NCBI RefSeq assembly: GCF_030067675.1
Contig: NZ_JASJEV010000007.1
Span: 124,001 to 188,000, forward strand
Origin: Chelatococcus albus
GTDB taxonomy: Bacteria; Pseudomonadota; Alphaproteobacteria; Rhizobiales; Beijerinckiaceae
DNA: 64,000 nucleotides
Direction of reading: 5' to 3'
The position numbers and the translations under genes are program-made. Positions 17,558 to 27,622 of this stretch are shown here, piece by piece (within the stretch, counting starts at the first letter, position 1; the number at the start of each line of letters is the position of its first letter). Below the pieces are notes generated by a model that did no database searches, was not told the origin of the DNA, and was given only the letters and a program-made list of their open reading frames with translations.

Positions 17558-18402
17558 GCATGAGCATGAACACCACCGCCCTCCCCTCCTGGCTCACGGT
17601 GACACGCGGCGTGGCGCCGCTCGTCGTCAGCCTGCCGCACACGGGCACCGACATCCCGGCCGAGTACGAAGGCCGCCTCGTCTCCCCCTGGCTTGCCCGC
17701 AAGGACGCCGACTGGTGGATCGAGACGCTCTACGACTTCGCCGCCGGGCTCGGGGCGACCGTGGTGCGCACGGCGATCTCGCGCACGGTGATCGACGTCA
17801 ACCGCGATCCCTCCGGCCAGTCGCTCTATCCGGGCCAGGCGACGACGGAACTCTGCCCGACGACGACCTTCGACGGCGAGCCGCTGTACAAGGCCGGCGA
17901 GGCACCCGATGCGCAGGAGATCGCGGCGCGGCGCGAGCGATTCTTCGATCCCTACCACGCGGCGCTCGCGGGCGAGGTGGCGCGGCTGCGGCAGGACCAC
18001 GGCAAGGTCGTGCTCTACGACTGCCACTCGATCCGCTCGGTCATCCCCCGGCTCTTCGACGGCACGCTGCCGAACTTCAACATCGGCACGAATTCCGGCG
18101 CGAGCTGCGACCCGACGCTGACGGAGATGGTGACGGCCGTCTGTGCCGACACCCGGTTCAGCCACGTGATCAACGGCCGCTTCAAGGGCGGCTGGATCAC
18201 GCGCCACAACGGGCGCCCGGCCGAGGGCGTCCATGCGATCCAGATGGAGCTCGCCTGCCGCGGCTACATGCACGAGCCCATGGGCCCGGTGAGCGAGGGC
18301 GACTGGCCGGCGCCCTACGACGAGGCCTATGCCGCCCCCATGCGCGCGGCCCTCACACGCATTCTCGAAGCCTGCATCGGCTTCGCCACCACCAAGGCCT
18401 GA
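17554..18402 (+). CDS. hutG: N-formylglutamate deformylase
   Basis: This 282-residue FGase-family hydrolase removes formate from N-formylglutamate, the product of HutF, to give glutamate. It shows [50 protein letters not shown] and [11 protein letters not shown]. The ATG at 17554 overlaps the hutH TGA. ATGAGC is repeated at the start, so ATGs at 17560 and 17566 are also possible. It is part of the hutIHGU run. Confidence 0.94.
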   Translation: MSMSMNTTALPSWLTVTRGVAPLVVSLPHTGTDIPAEYEGRLVSPWLARKDADWWIETLYDFAAGLGATVVRTAISRTVIDVNRDPSGQSLYPGQATTELCPTTTFDGEPLYKAGEAPDAQEIAARRERFFDPYHAALAGEVARLRQDHGKVVLYDCHSIRSVIPRLFDGTLPNFNIGTNSGASCDPTLTEMVTAVCADTRFSHVINGRFKGGWITRHNGRPAEGVHAIQMELACRGYMHEPMGPVSEGDWPAPYDEAYAAPMRAALTRILEACIGFATTKA

Positions 18403-18419
18403 TCCGAGGACCAACGCCC

Positions 18420-20138
<1,719 letters not shown>

Positions 20139-20159
20139 TACCGGACGCGAGGGAGGCGT

Positions 20160-20592
20160 CCTTCCCTGCGAGGCGGCCGCGTCGAGATCGCAGCCTGCGC
20201 GGTCGGCATCGCGGAAGCCGCGCTCGCCGCGGCGCTCGACTGGGTCAAGCAGCGCAAGGTGGGCGGTGCGCCGATCGCCGAGTTCCAGGGCCTGCAATGG
20301 ATGCTCGCCGACATGTCGACCGACATCGAGGCCGCACGGCCTTCTCGGCCACGCCGCCGCCCGCAAGCGCGAGGCAGGGGAGCGCTACTCGCGCGAATCC
20401 TCGATGGCGAAGCTCTTCGCCTCGGAGATGGTCGGCCGGGTCACGGACAAGGCGATCCAGATCCACGGCGGCTACGGTTACACCTGCGACCTGCCGCTCG
20501 AACGCTATGCCCGCGATGCGCGCATCTTCCGCATCTACGAGGGCTCGTCGGAAATTCAGCGCAACATCATCGCGCGCCATCTTCTGGGGTGA
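20160..20592 (+). pseudogene. Acyl-CoA dehydrogenase 3' fragment with frameshift
   Basis: Only the C-terminal third of an acyl-CoA dehydrogenase is present. One frame reads [20 protein letters not shown], then [20 protein letters not shown] and STDIEAA. After about 20336 homology continues in the next frame as [18 protein letters not shown], then [18 protein letters not shown] and [15 protein letters not shown], to a stop at 20592. One missing base near GCACGGCC explains the shift. The N-terminal FAD/acyl-CoA domains are absent. The fragment fills the space between hutU and hutD and cannot encode an active enzyme. Confidence 0.85.
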
Positions 20593-20597
20593 AGGCC

Positions 20598-21179
20598 ATG
20601 CGTATCATCCGCTCCGCCGACTACCGCCGCATGCCGTGGAAGAACGGCGGCGGCGAGACCGTGGAGATCGCAGTGTCGCCGCCCGGCGCTACGCTCGACG
20701 CCTTCGACTGGCGCATCAGCATGGCGAAGGTCGCGGCCTCGGGGCCGTTCTCGCTCTTTCCGGGCATCGACCGCACGCTCGCGGTGCTGGACGGCGCGGG
20801 AATCGTGCTCGCCATCGACGGACAGCGCGATGTGCGGCTCGACCGCGCCTCCGCCCCGCATGCCTTCCCGGCCGACGTCGCCTGCGAGGGGCGGCTCGTC
20901 GACGGCGGCATCGAGGACCTCAACGTCATGAGCCGGCGCGGCGCCCTGCGCCACCGCCTCCGGCGCCTGACGCTCGCGGAGCCGACGGCGCTTGCGCGCG
21001 AGGGTGACACGCTCGCCGTCGTCACGCGCGGCGCGGGCCTGCAGATCCGCGCCGACGGGGCGCAGGCCGCGCTCGCCGCCGGCGACACGCTGGTCCTCGA
21101 CGGGGCGGCGGACGCCGCCGTGGAGATCACGCCCGAAGGGCCGGCGGAGGTCTATGCCATCGACCTGTGGCGCCTGTGA
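20598..21179 (+). CDS. hutD: HutD family protein
   Basis: This 193-residue cupin-like HutD protein has the opening RMPWKNGGGETVEIAVSPPG and FDWRISMAKVAASGPFSLFPGIDRTLAVLDG, both hallmarks of the family, plus the FNVM-like DLNVMSRRG. HutD occurs in hut operons and has been proposed to limit pathway activity; its chemistry is not settled. The ATG at 20598 is five bases after the acyl-CoA dehydrogenase remnant, so its transcript probably still comes from the hut promoter. Confidence 0.92.
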   Translation: MRIIRSADYRRMPWKNGGGETVEIAVSPPGATLDAFDWRISMAKVAASGPFSLFPGIDRTLAVLDGAGIVLAIDGQRDVRLDRASAPHAFPADVACEGRLVDGGIEDLNVMSRRGALRHRLRRLTLAEPTALAREGDTLAVVTRGAGLQIRADGAQAALAAGDTLVLDGAADAAVEITPEGPAEVYAIDLWRL

Positions 21180-21191
21180 GGAGCCCGCAGA

Positions 21192-21219
21192 TGCGCCGCC
21201 GCCCCTTCGTGGCGGCGCA
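21192..21219 (+). terminator. Possible terminator hairpin after hutD
   Basis: TGCGCCGCC and GGCGGCGCA form a perfect 9-bp stem around a 10-base loop (21192-21219), 12 bases after the hutD stop. No T run follows, so it may only protect the 3' end. Confidence 0.35.
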
Positions 21220-21232
21220 CCATGGCGCGGCT

Positions 21233-21354
21233 GGAGCATTCTCCGCCGAAGTGGGCGCCGGTTCGGCGAGGAACCGGAAGGTCCGCGCCGGCGAAAATGC
21301 TCTATTCTCAAAAAGATGGAGCACTTCCCGATTCGATTGAATCGGGAAGTGCTC
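21233..21354 (+). repeat. Dispersed repeat family A with 16-bp hairpin, copy 1
   Basis: The unit runs from GGAGCATTCTCCGCCGAAG through GGAACCGGAAGGTCCGCGCC and GCGAAAATGCT to a perfect hairpin at 21319-21354. The hairpin's 16-bp arms are GAGCACTTCCCGATTC and GAATCGGGAAGTGCTC around GATT. Copy 2 at 26656-26778 matches along its whole length. The hairpin abuts the stop codon of the leftward HdeD gene and lies downstream of hutD, so it could end both transcripts. Confidence 0.85.
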
Positions 21355-21923
21355 TACCGCCGGCTCTTCAGCGCCAGGCCGAAGGCGATGAAGGCCCAGC
21401 CCTGGAAGACGAGGTCGATCGCGAGCAGCAGGCCGAGGATCCACAGGCTGTTCACTGGCCAGCCGACGGCCACGACGATGCCCGTGAGCAGGGTGAGCAC
21501 GCCCGCCGCCACGATCCACCCCCACCCCTGTTCCGGCCTGGCCTGGAAGCCGACCCAGATGCGCAGCACGCCGGCGACGATGAGCGTCACGGCGAAGACC
21601 AGCGTCACGACGGCGGAGGCAAGCACCGGATAGGAGAAGAAGATGAAGCCGGCGATCGCATAGAGAAGCCCGCTCAGAAGCCAGTAGGCGAAGCGGCTCC
21701 ATGTCTTGACCTTGAAGGCGTGGACGGTCTGGATGAGGCCGCCGACGAGCATCATGGCACCGATGTAGTAGATCGACGCCACCGTCGCGAGGAAGAGATT
21801 GGCGAAGGCGATGCCGCCGAAGACGAGAAGGCCCGCGCCGAGCGCCACGAACCATCCCCATCTGGAGCGCACCTCGGTCATCGCCGCGCCGGGGCTGTGC
21901 GGTGCTTGCGTCACGTCAGTCAT
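21354..21923 (-). CDS. HdeD/DUF308 family membrane protein
   Basis: This 189-residue integral membrane protein has about six hydrophobic segments. Examples are FVALGAGLLVFGGIAFANLF, IYYIGAMMLVGGLIQ, WLLSGLLYAIAGFIFF, VVTLVFAVTLIVAGVL, WIVAAGVLTLLTGIVVAV and LWILGLLLAIDLVFQGWAF. The repeated helix pairs with internal Gly are typical of the HdeD acid-resistance membrane family. The function in this organism is unknown. It is a single gene on its strand. Confidence 0.85.
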   Translation of the reverse strand: MTDVTQAPHSPGAAMTEVRSRWGWFVALGAGLLVFGGIAFANLFLATVASIYYIGAMMLVGGLIQTVHAFKVKTWSRFAYWLLSGLLYAIAGFIFFSYPVLASAVVTLVFAVTLIVAGVLRIWVGFQARPEQGWGWIVAAGVLTLLTGIVVAVGWPVNSLWILGLLLAIDLVFQGWAFIAFGLALKSRR

Positions 21924-22201
21924 GGCGGTCCTCGCTTTCGCTGCGCACAGACCGAAGCCGAAAAGAAGAAGAACTCAAAAATAGATCAAGTCCGGCCCCA
22001 GCCTTGGGTCGACGATAGACGAGGCCTCGCCCCGAGGAAAGAAATACCACCCGCGGATGCCGGTCGGCGGCCCGCCGTCATGCAGAAGTAATCTTCACCG
22101 CCGACGAGGTTCCTTTGCGGCGGCGGCCGGGTGCGACGGTCGAGGGGCGAATGCTCCCGCCGCACGGCGCGGGTCGAGCCGCCGCGAGCGAGAGGGCAAT
22201 C

Positions 22202-23395
22202 ATGCACAGGTCAGCCGGTACAGCGATGCGCCTCGCGCCGCAGCCCTGCCCGCGGCTGGCGCGGCTCGTCGGGGATTTCGCGGCCGATCATGATCTTCCG
22301 GCGGCCGCGGCGGCGGTCGTCAGCCCGGGCGGCATCGAGGCGGCAGCCGCCGTCGGGGTGCGCCGTCTCGGCGGGCAGGCGCCGGTGTCGCTCGCCGACC
22401 GCTGGCACCTCGGCTCCATCGGCAAGTCGGTCACGGCCCTCATGCTCGCCCGCCTCGTCGACCGCGGCACCCTCGACTGGACGACAACGGTCGGCGCGGC
22501 GCTGCCCGGCCTCGTCGCCGAAACGAGGAGCAGCTTCGCCGGCGTGACGCTGGAACAGCTCCTCACCCACCGCTCCGGCATGCGGGCCAATCCGGGTTTT
22601 GCCACGCTCATGTCCATGCTGTGGTGGCCTGACAGCACCGATCCCGGGCGCCTGCGCATGGTGCGGCAAGGGCTGTCGAGCAAGCCCCGCACCCGCCCGG
22701 GCACGCATTTCGACTATTCGAACCTCGGCTATGTGGTGGCCGGCGCGATGGCCGAGGCGGTCACGGGCGAGAGCTGGGAAACGCTCGTCCTCACCGAGGT
22801 CCTCGGGCCGCTCGGCCTGAGGGAAACGGGCTTCGGCCCGCCGGGCCTCGACGCCCCGGCGAACCAGCCCTGGGGCCATCGCCGGACGATCCTCGGCCGC
22901 CTTCGCGGCCGGCGCTTCAGGCCCGTCGCGCCGTCAGGCCGCTTCGCCGACAATCCGCCCGCGCTCGGGCCCGCCGGTGTCCTGCACATGTCGCTCGGCG
23001 ACTTCGCCCGCTACGCCGGCGTGCACCTTGCCGCGCTCTCCGGCCGCAGCACCTTCCTGAGACCGGCCACCGCTGCCCGGCTCTACACCCCGCCGGCGAC
23101 CGAGGAGAACCTCATCGGCGAGGGACACGACTATGCCTGCGGCTGGGTCGTGAGCACGCCCGATACCGGCTTCGGCTGCACCAGCAGCCGCTGGCACGAC
23201 GGCAGCAACACGCTCTGGTACGCGGCACTCACGCTCGTCCCCGAGCAGGGGCGCGCCTTCGTCTTCGCGGCGAACGCCTTCGACCCCGCCGCGATCGGCG
23301 ACGCCTTCGCGATGCACGAACGGCTCGGCCGGCTCTTCCGCCGCTGGGCGGGGGCACTGCCACCCACGGCGCGGCCCGAACCGGACAGGCCGTGA
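22202..23395 (+). CDS. Beta-lactamase-fold serine hydrolase (class C-like)
   Basis: This 397-residue protein has the serine beta-lactamase/esterase fold. The nucleophile motif SIGK sits in HLGSIGKSVTALMLARLVDRG (about residue 77), with LLTHRSGM, the Tyr motif DYSNLGYVVAG and a late WHDGSNT that may stand for the HxG/KTG motif. No signal peptide is evident, which argues for a cytoplasmic esterase or peptidase rather than a periplasmic beta-lactamase. The ATG at 22202 was chosen because the protein matches the fold from there; an ATG nine codons upstream of CPRLARL is possible. The substrate is unknown. Confidence 0.85.
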   Translation: MHRSAGTAMRLAPQPCPRLARLVGDFAADHDLPAAAAAVVSPGGIEAAAAVGVRRLGGQAPVSLADRWHLGSIGKSVTALMLARLVDRGTLDWTTTVGAALPGLVAETRSSFAGVTLEQLLTHRSGMRANPGFATLMSMLWWPDSTDPGRLRMVRQGLSSKPRTRPGTHFDYSNLGYVVAGAMAEAVTGESWETLVLTEVLGPLGLRETGFGPPGLDAPANQPWGHRRTILGRLRGRRFRPVAPSGRFADNPPALGPAGVLHMSLGDFARYAGVHLAALSGRSTFLRPATAARLYTPPATEENLIGEGHDYACGWVVSTPDTGFGCTSSRWHDGSNTLWYAALTLVPEQGRAFVFAANAFDPAAIGDAFAMHERLGRLFRRWAGALPPTARPEPDRP

Positions 23396-23423
23396 GCCCC
23401 CGGGGTGCGCGACCCGCGGCCGG

Positions 23424-24323
23424 TCAGTGCTCGGTCGCGGCGAGGACGGCCTCGGCCCGGATCTCCTCGGTGAGGCGGGCCTTCAGTTCGGAGAACTCCG
23501 GGCTCGTCTTCACCGTGTAGTGGCGCGGATGCGGCAGGTTCACGCGGATATCCGCCTTCACACGGCCGGGCCGCGCCGACATGACGACGACGCGCGAGGC
23601 GAGGAAGATCGCCTCCTCGATGTCGTGAGTGACGAAGAGCACGGTCTTCTGCTCGCGCTCCCAGATGCCGAGGAGGAGTTCCTGCATCAGCGAGCGCGTC
23701 TGGTTGTCAAGGGCGCCGAAGGGCTCGTCGAGCAGCAGGATCTCCGGGTCGTTGGCAAGCGCCCGGGCGATGGCCGTGCGCTGCTGCATGCCGCCCGACA
23801 GCTGCTTCGGCCAGTGGTTCTCGAAGCCGCGCAGCCCGACCTTGTCGATATAGGCCGAGACGATCGCCCTGCGCTCGGCCTCGCCCATGCCCTTCTCCTT
23901 CAGGCCGAACTCGATGTTCTGCGCCACCGTCAGCCAGGGAAAGAGCGTGTAGGACTGGAAGACCATGCCCCGGTCGGGACCGGGCCCCCGTACCTCGCGC
24001 CCGTCGAGGAGCACGCGGCCGGCGCTCGGCCGGTCGAGCCCGGCGACGATGCGCAGGAGCGTCGACTTTCCGCAGCCCGAGGGGCCGAGGATGGTGATGA
24101 AGTCGTTGCCGCCGACCGCAAGGCTCGTCGGCTCGAGCGCGCGGATCGGATGCCCGCCGTGCACCGAGGGGAAGACGCGCGAGACGTTCTCGACGAGAAG
24201 CTTCGGGGAGGTCATGCGCGCCTCGCCATCGCCGGTCACCGGTTCGTCGGCGCGAGCCGCCTCGCTCCTGCGGGCGGCTGCGACCGCGCCGGCCGCCGCA
24301 TTGTCGCCGATCAGCCCGTCCAT
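23424..24323 (-). CDS. ABC transporter ATP-binding protein (SsuB/TauB-like)
   Basis: This 299-residue ATPase powers the importer encoded by the next two genes upstream. Walker A is GPSGCGKST, the Q-loop is MVFQSYTLFPW, the signature is LSGGMQQR, Walker B is ILLLDEPFGALD, and the switch His lies in VTHDIEEA. The ATG at 24323 has a strong GGAGG six bases upstream and gives a 36-residue N-terminal extension before MTSPKLLVENV (ATG 24215). Two small hairpins lie between it and the permease gene. Confidence 0.9.
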   Translation of the reverse strand: MDGLIGDNAAAGAVAAARRSEAARADEPVTGDGEARMTSPKLLVENVSRVFPSVHGGHPIRALEPTSLAVGGNDFITILGPSGCGKSTLLRIVAGLDRPSAGRVLLDGREVRGPGPDRGMVFQSYTLFPWLTVAQNIEFGLKEKGMGEAERRAIVSAYIDKVGLRGFENHWPKQLSGGMQQRTAIARALANDPEILLLDEPFGALDNQTRSLMQELLLGIWEREQKTVLFVTHDIEEAIFLASRVVVMSARPGRVKADIRVNLPHPRHYTVKTSPEFSELKARLTEEIRAEAVLAATEH

Positions 24324-24348
24324 GCGAACCTCCACTTTACTCCTGGCC

Positions 24349-24402
24349 GGTTCGCCCGCGCGAACCTCGGTCCTGCCCTCGGCCGGTTCGCTCACGCGAA
24401 CC
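24349..24402. repeat. Two tandem hairpins between permease and ATPase genes
   Basis: GGTTCGCCCGCGCGAACC (24349-24366) and GGTTCGCTCACGCGAACC (24385-24402) each form a perfect 7-bp stem with a 4-base loop, 36 bp apart. The second overlaps the permease stop codon. A third half unit, GCGAACCTCC, at 24325-24334 contains the Shine-Dalgarno complement of the ATPase gene. The arrangement looks like a triplicated unit of about 36 bp. Confidence 0.75.
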
Positions 24403-25168
24403 TCCAGGGGAAGAGCCTGCGGTTGCCCGCCTTGAACAGGAAGTCCGAGACGAGGCCGATGAGGCCGATGACGATGATGCCGAAGATGATCTGCCCGGTG
24501 GCCAGCAGCGCCTGGCTGTCGATGATCATGTGGCCGATGCCCGAGGACGAGCCGATGAGCTCGGCGACGATGACGTAGGTCCAGGCCCAGCCGAGCACGA
24601 GGCGCAGGATCTCGGCGATCTCGGGGGCATTGGCGGGGATGAGCACGCGCCGCACGACGCTCGTGTCGCCGCAGCCGAGCGTATAGGACGCCTCGACGAG
24701 GTCCCGGCGGGTGCCGCCGACGGCGACCGCCACCATGAGGACGATCTGGAACACCGAGCCGATGAAGATGACGAGGAGCTTCTGCGTCTCGCCGATGCCC
24801 GCCCACAGGATGAGGAGCGGGATGAAGGCCGAGGCGGGCAGATAGCGCGCGAAGGAGACGAAGGGCTCGAGGAAGGCCTCGATCGGCTTGTAGGCCCCCA
24901 TGAGGATGCCGAGCGGCACGGCGACGAGCGCGGCGAGCACGAAGCCGCCGACGACGCGCCAGATGGTCACGCCGATGTCGAGGATGAAGCCCTGGTCGAC
25001 AAGCAGGCTCCAGCCGTCCCGCGCCATGGTGAGGGGATCGGCGAGGAAGGTCCGGGACACGAAGCCGCCGAGCGTGGCGAAGGCCCAGGCCGCGACGAAG
25101 ACGATGAAGAAGGCGATGCCGAGCGCGAGGCGCGGGCCCTGGCCGATGGGTTCGAGAGGACGGAACAT
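24392..25168 (-). CDS. ABC transporter permease (SsuC/NitT-TauT type)
   Basis: This 258-residue membrane protein has about six helices (ALGIAFFIVFVAAWAF; VVGGFVLAALVAVPLGILMG; QIIFGIIVIGLIGLV). The cytoplasmic EAA-type loop is EASYTLGCGDTSVVRRVLIPANAPEI. The family works as a homodimer with the ATPase and a periplasmic binding protein. The ATG at 25168 is used; an in-frame TTG lies 18 bases upstream. Confidence 0.9.
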   Translation of the reverse strand: MFRPLEPIGQGPRLALGIAFFIVFVAAWAFATLGGFVSRTFLADPLTMARDGWSLLVDQGFILDIGVTIWRVVGGFVLAALVAVPLGILMGAYKPIEAFLEPFVSFARYLPASAFIPLLILWAGIGETQKLLVIFIGSVFQIVLMVAVAVGGTRRDLVEASYTLGCGDTSVVRRVLIPANAPEIAEILRLVLGWAWTYVIVAELIGSSSGIGHMIIDSQALLATGQIIFGIIVIGLIGLVSDFLFKAGNRRLFPWRFA

Positions 25169-25348
25169 GTCTGACCGATGCTGCAACTGTGTGCCGGGCC
25201 TTGCCGGGCGCCGCGGGGCTGCGGAGACCCGACGTCCATGGCTTCCCCGTTGCCCGTCCGGGCGTTTCCGGACGGGCGGCAGGTGCCGGCTGAGCCGGGT
25301 GCCGCGCCGGCGACAGGCTCGGGACGGCTGCGAAGCGAGCTTCTCGCC

Positions 25349-26299
25349 TCAGTTGATGAAGCGGGTATCGACGAGCGTCTTGATATCCGGCTTCTGCTTG
25401 ATGATGCCAACTTCCTGCAGGAGGTCGCCGGCCTCGTTCGAGAACTTCTCGAATTCCTCGGCGAAGAACTTCCTGTTCGCCTCACGATCCTGCCAGCGCA
25501 GGTACTTGGCCGAGGCGCCGAACTGGTCGCCCGTCTGCTTCACGTCCGCGCCCATGATCTCGAAGGACTTCTTCTCGTCCTTCTTGATGAGGTCGAGCGC
25601 CTCGAAATAGCTGTCGGCGAGCGCCTTGGCGGCCTTCGGATTGTCCTCAAGGAACTTCGGCGTGCAGCCCACGGTGTCCATGACCATGGGATAGTCGAGC
25701 GTCGTGGCGATGATCTTGCCGGCCTCGGGCTTGTCGCGCACGCTCGACAGATAGGGCTCATAGGTCATGGCCGCGTCGTTCTGGCCGGCGATGAAGGCCT
25801 GGGCGGCGGGGCCGGGCTCCAGGTTCACGACCTTCACGTCCCGCAGGGTGAGGCCGTTCTTCTTGAGGATCCAGGCGAGGCCGAAGAAGGGCGCGGTGCC
25901 GGGCGCGGAGGCCGCGATCTGCTTGCCCTTGAGGTCGGCGATGGACTTGATGTCGTTGCGCACCACGAGGCCGTCGGCGCCGTAGGACTTGTCCATCTGG
26001 AAGATCTGCTTCGTGGCGATGCCGTTGGCGTTCCAGATGACCCAGGTCTCGACCGTGGTCGCCGCGCATTGGATGTCGCCCGAGGCGATGGCGAGATGCC
26101 GGCTCGCCTGCGGGATCTTCTTGATGGTGACGTCGAGGCCGTTCTTCTTGAAGATGCCGGCCTCCCTGGCGAGGGTGAGCGGGGCGAAGCCCGTCCAGCC
26201 GCTGATGCCGATGGCCACCTTCGTTTCCTGCGCCGCCGCCGCGCCCGCGAACCCGAGCGCCGCCGCCATGGCGAGGACGACCGCCGATCCCGCTTTCAT
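25349..26299 (-). CDS. ABC transporter substrate-binding protein (SsuA/NMT1 type)
   Basis: This 316-residue periplasmic protein has a signal peptide (MKAGSAVVLAMAAALGFAG, cleavage after AAA-QET). The mature NMT1/THI5-like fold shows VAIGISGWTGFAPLTLAREAG, FKKNGLDVTIKKI, DIQCAATTVETWVIWNANG, KQIAASAPGTAPFFGL and VNLEPGPAAQAFIAGQNDAA. Related proteins bind sulfonates, nitrate, thiamine precursors or aromatic compounds. A HutC-type palindrome 70 bp upstream of the start suggests control by HutC, and so a ligand related to histidine or urocanate. This is inference. Confidence 0.88.
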   Translation of the reverse strand: MKAGSAVVLAMAAALGFAGAAAAQETKVAIGISGWTGFAPLTLAREAGIFKKNGLDVTIKKIPQASRHLAIASGDIQCAATTVETWVIWNANGIATKQIFQMDKSYGADGLVVRNDIKSIADLKGKQIAASAPGTAPFFGLAWILKKNGLTLRDVKVVNLEPGPAAQAFIAGQNDAAMTYEPYLSSVRDKPEAGKIIATTLDYPMVMDTVGCTPKFLEDNPKAAKALADSYFEALDLIKKDEKKSFEIMGADVKQTGDQFGASAKYLRWQDREANRKFFAEEFEKFSNEAGDLLQEVGIIKQKPDIKTLVDTRFIN

Positions 26300-26368
26300 G
26301 AATGTCTCCCTTGTCCGTTCGGACCCCTCTTATGCATGAATGCCAGCACGGCGTCTCGCGGCTGTCAA

Positions 26369-26380
26369 TTGTCTAGACAT
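26369..26380. promoter_or_regulatory. HutC-type palindrome upstream of the ABC importer
   Basis: TTGTCTAGACAT matches 11 of 12 bases of the perfect palindrome between hutF and hutI (TTGTCTAGACAA). It lies 70 bp before the start of the binding protein gene, in a short AT-rich stretch. Confidence 0.55.
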
Positions 26381-26655
26381 AAATAATGCCGCCGATTCCC
26401 GCACAATGGGAATCCAGGATCCGTCCTGGCCGTGAAGACCCATCTAACATGCGTATCCGACTGCCCTTTTCCCGTTCTCATGAAGCACCGGACGAGGTGC
26501 CCTTCGGGTGCCTTGGCCGCATGTCCGGGCAGAGCGCCTCCACTTTCGGCAGCCGCCCTGGTCCCGACAGGCCGCGTCGCGAATTCCGCCGGCCGGACTG
26601 CGCGGGGTGCGGCACGGCCAGGCGGCGACCATCGCCGCCGCGGCAGGGGCACCCT

Positions 26656-26778
26656 GGAGCATTGTCCGCTGAAGTGGACGGCGGTTTGGCGGGGAACCGG
26701 AGGTCCGCGCCAGCGAAAATGCTTCATTCTCAAAATGATGGACGCACGTCCCGATTCAATTGAATCGGGACGTGCTCC
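26656..26778 (+). repeat. Dispersed repeat family A with hairpin, copy 2
   Basis: The copy matches 21233-21354 throughout and ends in a perfect palindrome at 26744-26775 with arms GCACGTCCCGATTCAA and TTGAATCGGGACGTGC. Relative to copy 1 one stem pair has changed on both sides (T-A to G-C), keeping the stem. It lies just beyond the end of the unknown island at 26798. Confidence 0.85.
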
Positions 26779-26797
26779 GGGAGGTGAAGCGCCCGGC

Positions 26798-27490
26798 TCA
26801 GTACTTCGGCCGGTTGTGCGGCGGCACGCGGATGAGGACGCCCTGCATCGAGGTGTTGGGGGCGACGACCTTCGCCCACGCGGCCGAGCCGGCTGACCAG
26901 CCCGTCGTCATGTCGAAGGCGACGCTGTGCGCATCGGCATCGGCGAAGTCGACGTAGAGGCCCTGCGCGAGCGAGGTCGCCATGTAGGTGCCCGGGTCGT
27001 AGACGGAGGTGGCGAACATGACGAAGACGGCGCGCAGGGGCGCCACCGGCACGCTCATGGCATAGAGGTCGAAGGCGCAGTAGGGAACCTGGTTGCCGGA
27101 ATCGAGCGGCGCGGCGAGCCCGCAGGTATAGCGCTGCTCCGCGGTGCTGTCGAAGAGGATCGTGTCCGGCGGCCCGCCGTTCGCGACGCTGATCGTGCCG
27201 ATCGTGTCGACCGTCAGGACCTGCGACACGACCACCGGGCTCCCGGTGGAACTGCCGATGCGGACGGTGCCGTTAACCGTGATCGGGTCCGTCGAATCGT
27301 AGCCGTACACCTGATCGCCGACGGTGACCGTCGTGGTCGCGGTGTAGCGCGCGAACCGCTGCCAGACGAGCGGCGCGCCGCTGCGATTCGAGCTTTCCAC
27401 CGAGCGGAAGGCATAGAGCGAGAAGCCTCCGGAGCTCAGGGCCGAGAGGGTGGCGGGCGACAGCGAAATGGTGAGCGTCATGGCGGCCAT
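26798..27490 (-). CDS. Hypothetical protein, 230 aa, paralogue of the 220-aa island protein
   Basis: I do not recognise the family. The protein has no signal peptide or membrane helix and appears beta-rich. Aligned from its ATG at 27490, it is colinear with the 220-aa protein at 27900-28562. Both have GF-LY-F--V at 22-31, GAPLVW at 38-43, VLTVD/TMNVD near 90, a cysteine pair (Cys123 and Cys138 here), V-VMFA near 155-160, and FD---GW--G-A-W-K near 192-207. The alternative GTG at 27496 spoils the alignment by two residues. It is the last gene of a leftward three-gene set. Confidence 0.75.
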   Translation of the reverse strand: MAAMTLTISLSPATLSALSSGGFSLYAFRSVESSNRSGAPLVWQRFARYTATTTVTVGDQVYGYDSTDPITVNGTVRIGSSTGSPVVVSQVLTVDTIGTISVANGGPPDTILFDSTAEQRYTCGLAAPLDSGNQVPYCAFDLYAMSVPVAPLRAVFVMFATSVYDPGTYMATSLAQGLYVDFADADAHSVAFDMTTGWSAGSAAWAKVVAPNTSMQGVLIRVPPHNRPKY

Positions 27491-27622
27491 CGTCACCCTG
27501 CCCCCGCGACCTCGGCGGGACGCGGCAGACGCGACCGCACCGGCATCATCGCTCCATCGATCGTTGCCGCGACGCGGCGCCGGCGGGCGCCCTCCCCCGA
27601 GGGTGCCCGCCGGACCGGGGCT

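Noticed and set aside
20598-21179. hutD read together with the preceding acyl-CoA dehydrogenase frame as one long fusion
   Set aside because: The open frame through 20259-20597 changes character after the frameshift near 20336 and only coincidentally joins hutD, whose own ATG at 20598 fits the family start.
21319-21354. Perfect hairpin as a classical rho-independent terminator
   Set aside because: The stem is long and perfect but no T run follows on either strand, and the same hairpin occurs as part of a dispersed repeat. It is listed as a repeat instead.
22202-23395. A resistance beta-lactamase
   Set aside because: There is no visible signal peptide, the KTG motif is not clear, and the gene fits the broad esterase/hydrolase class better.
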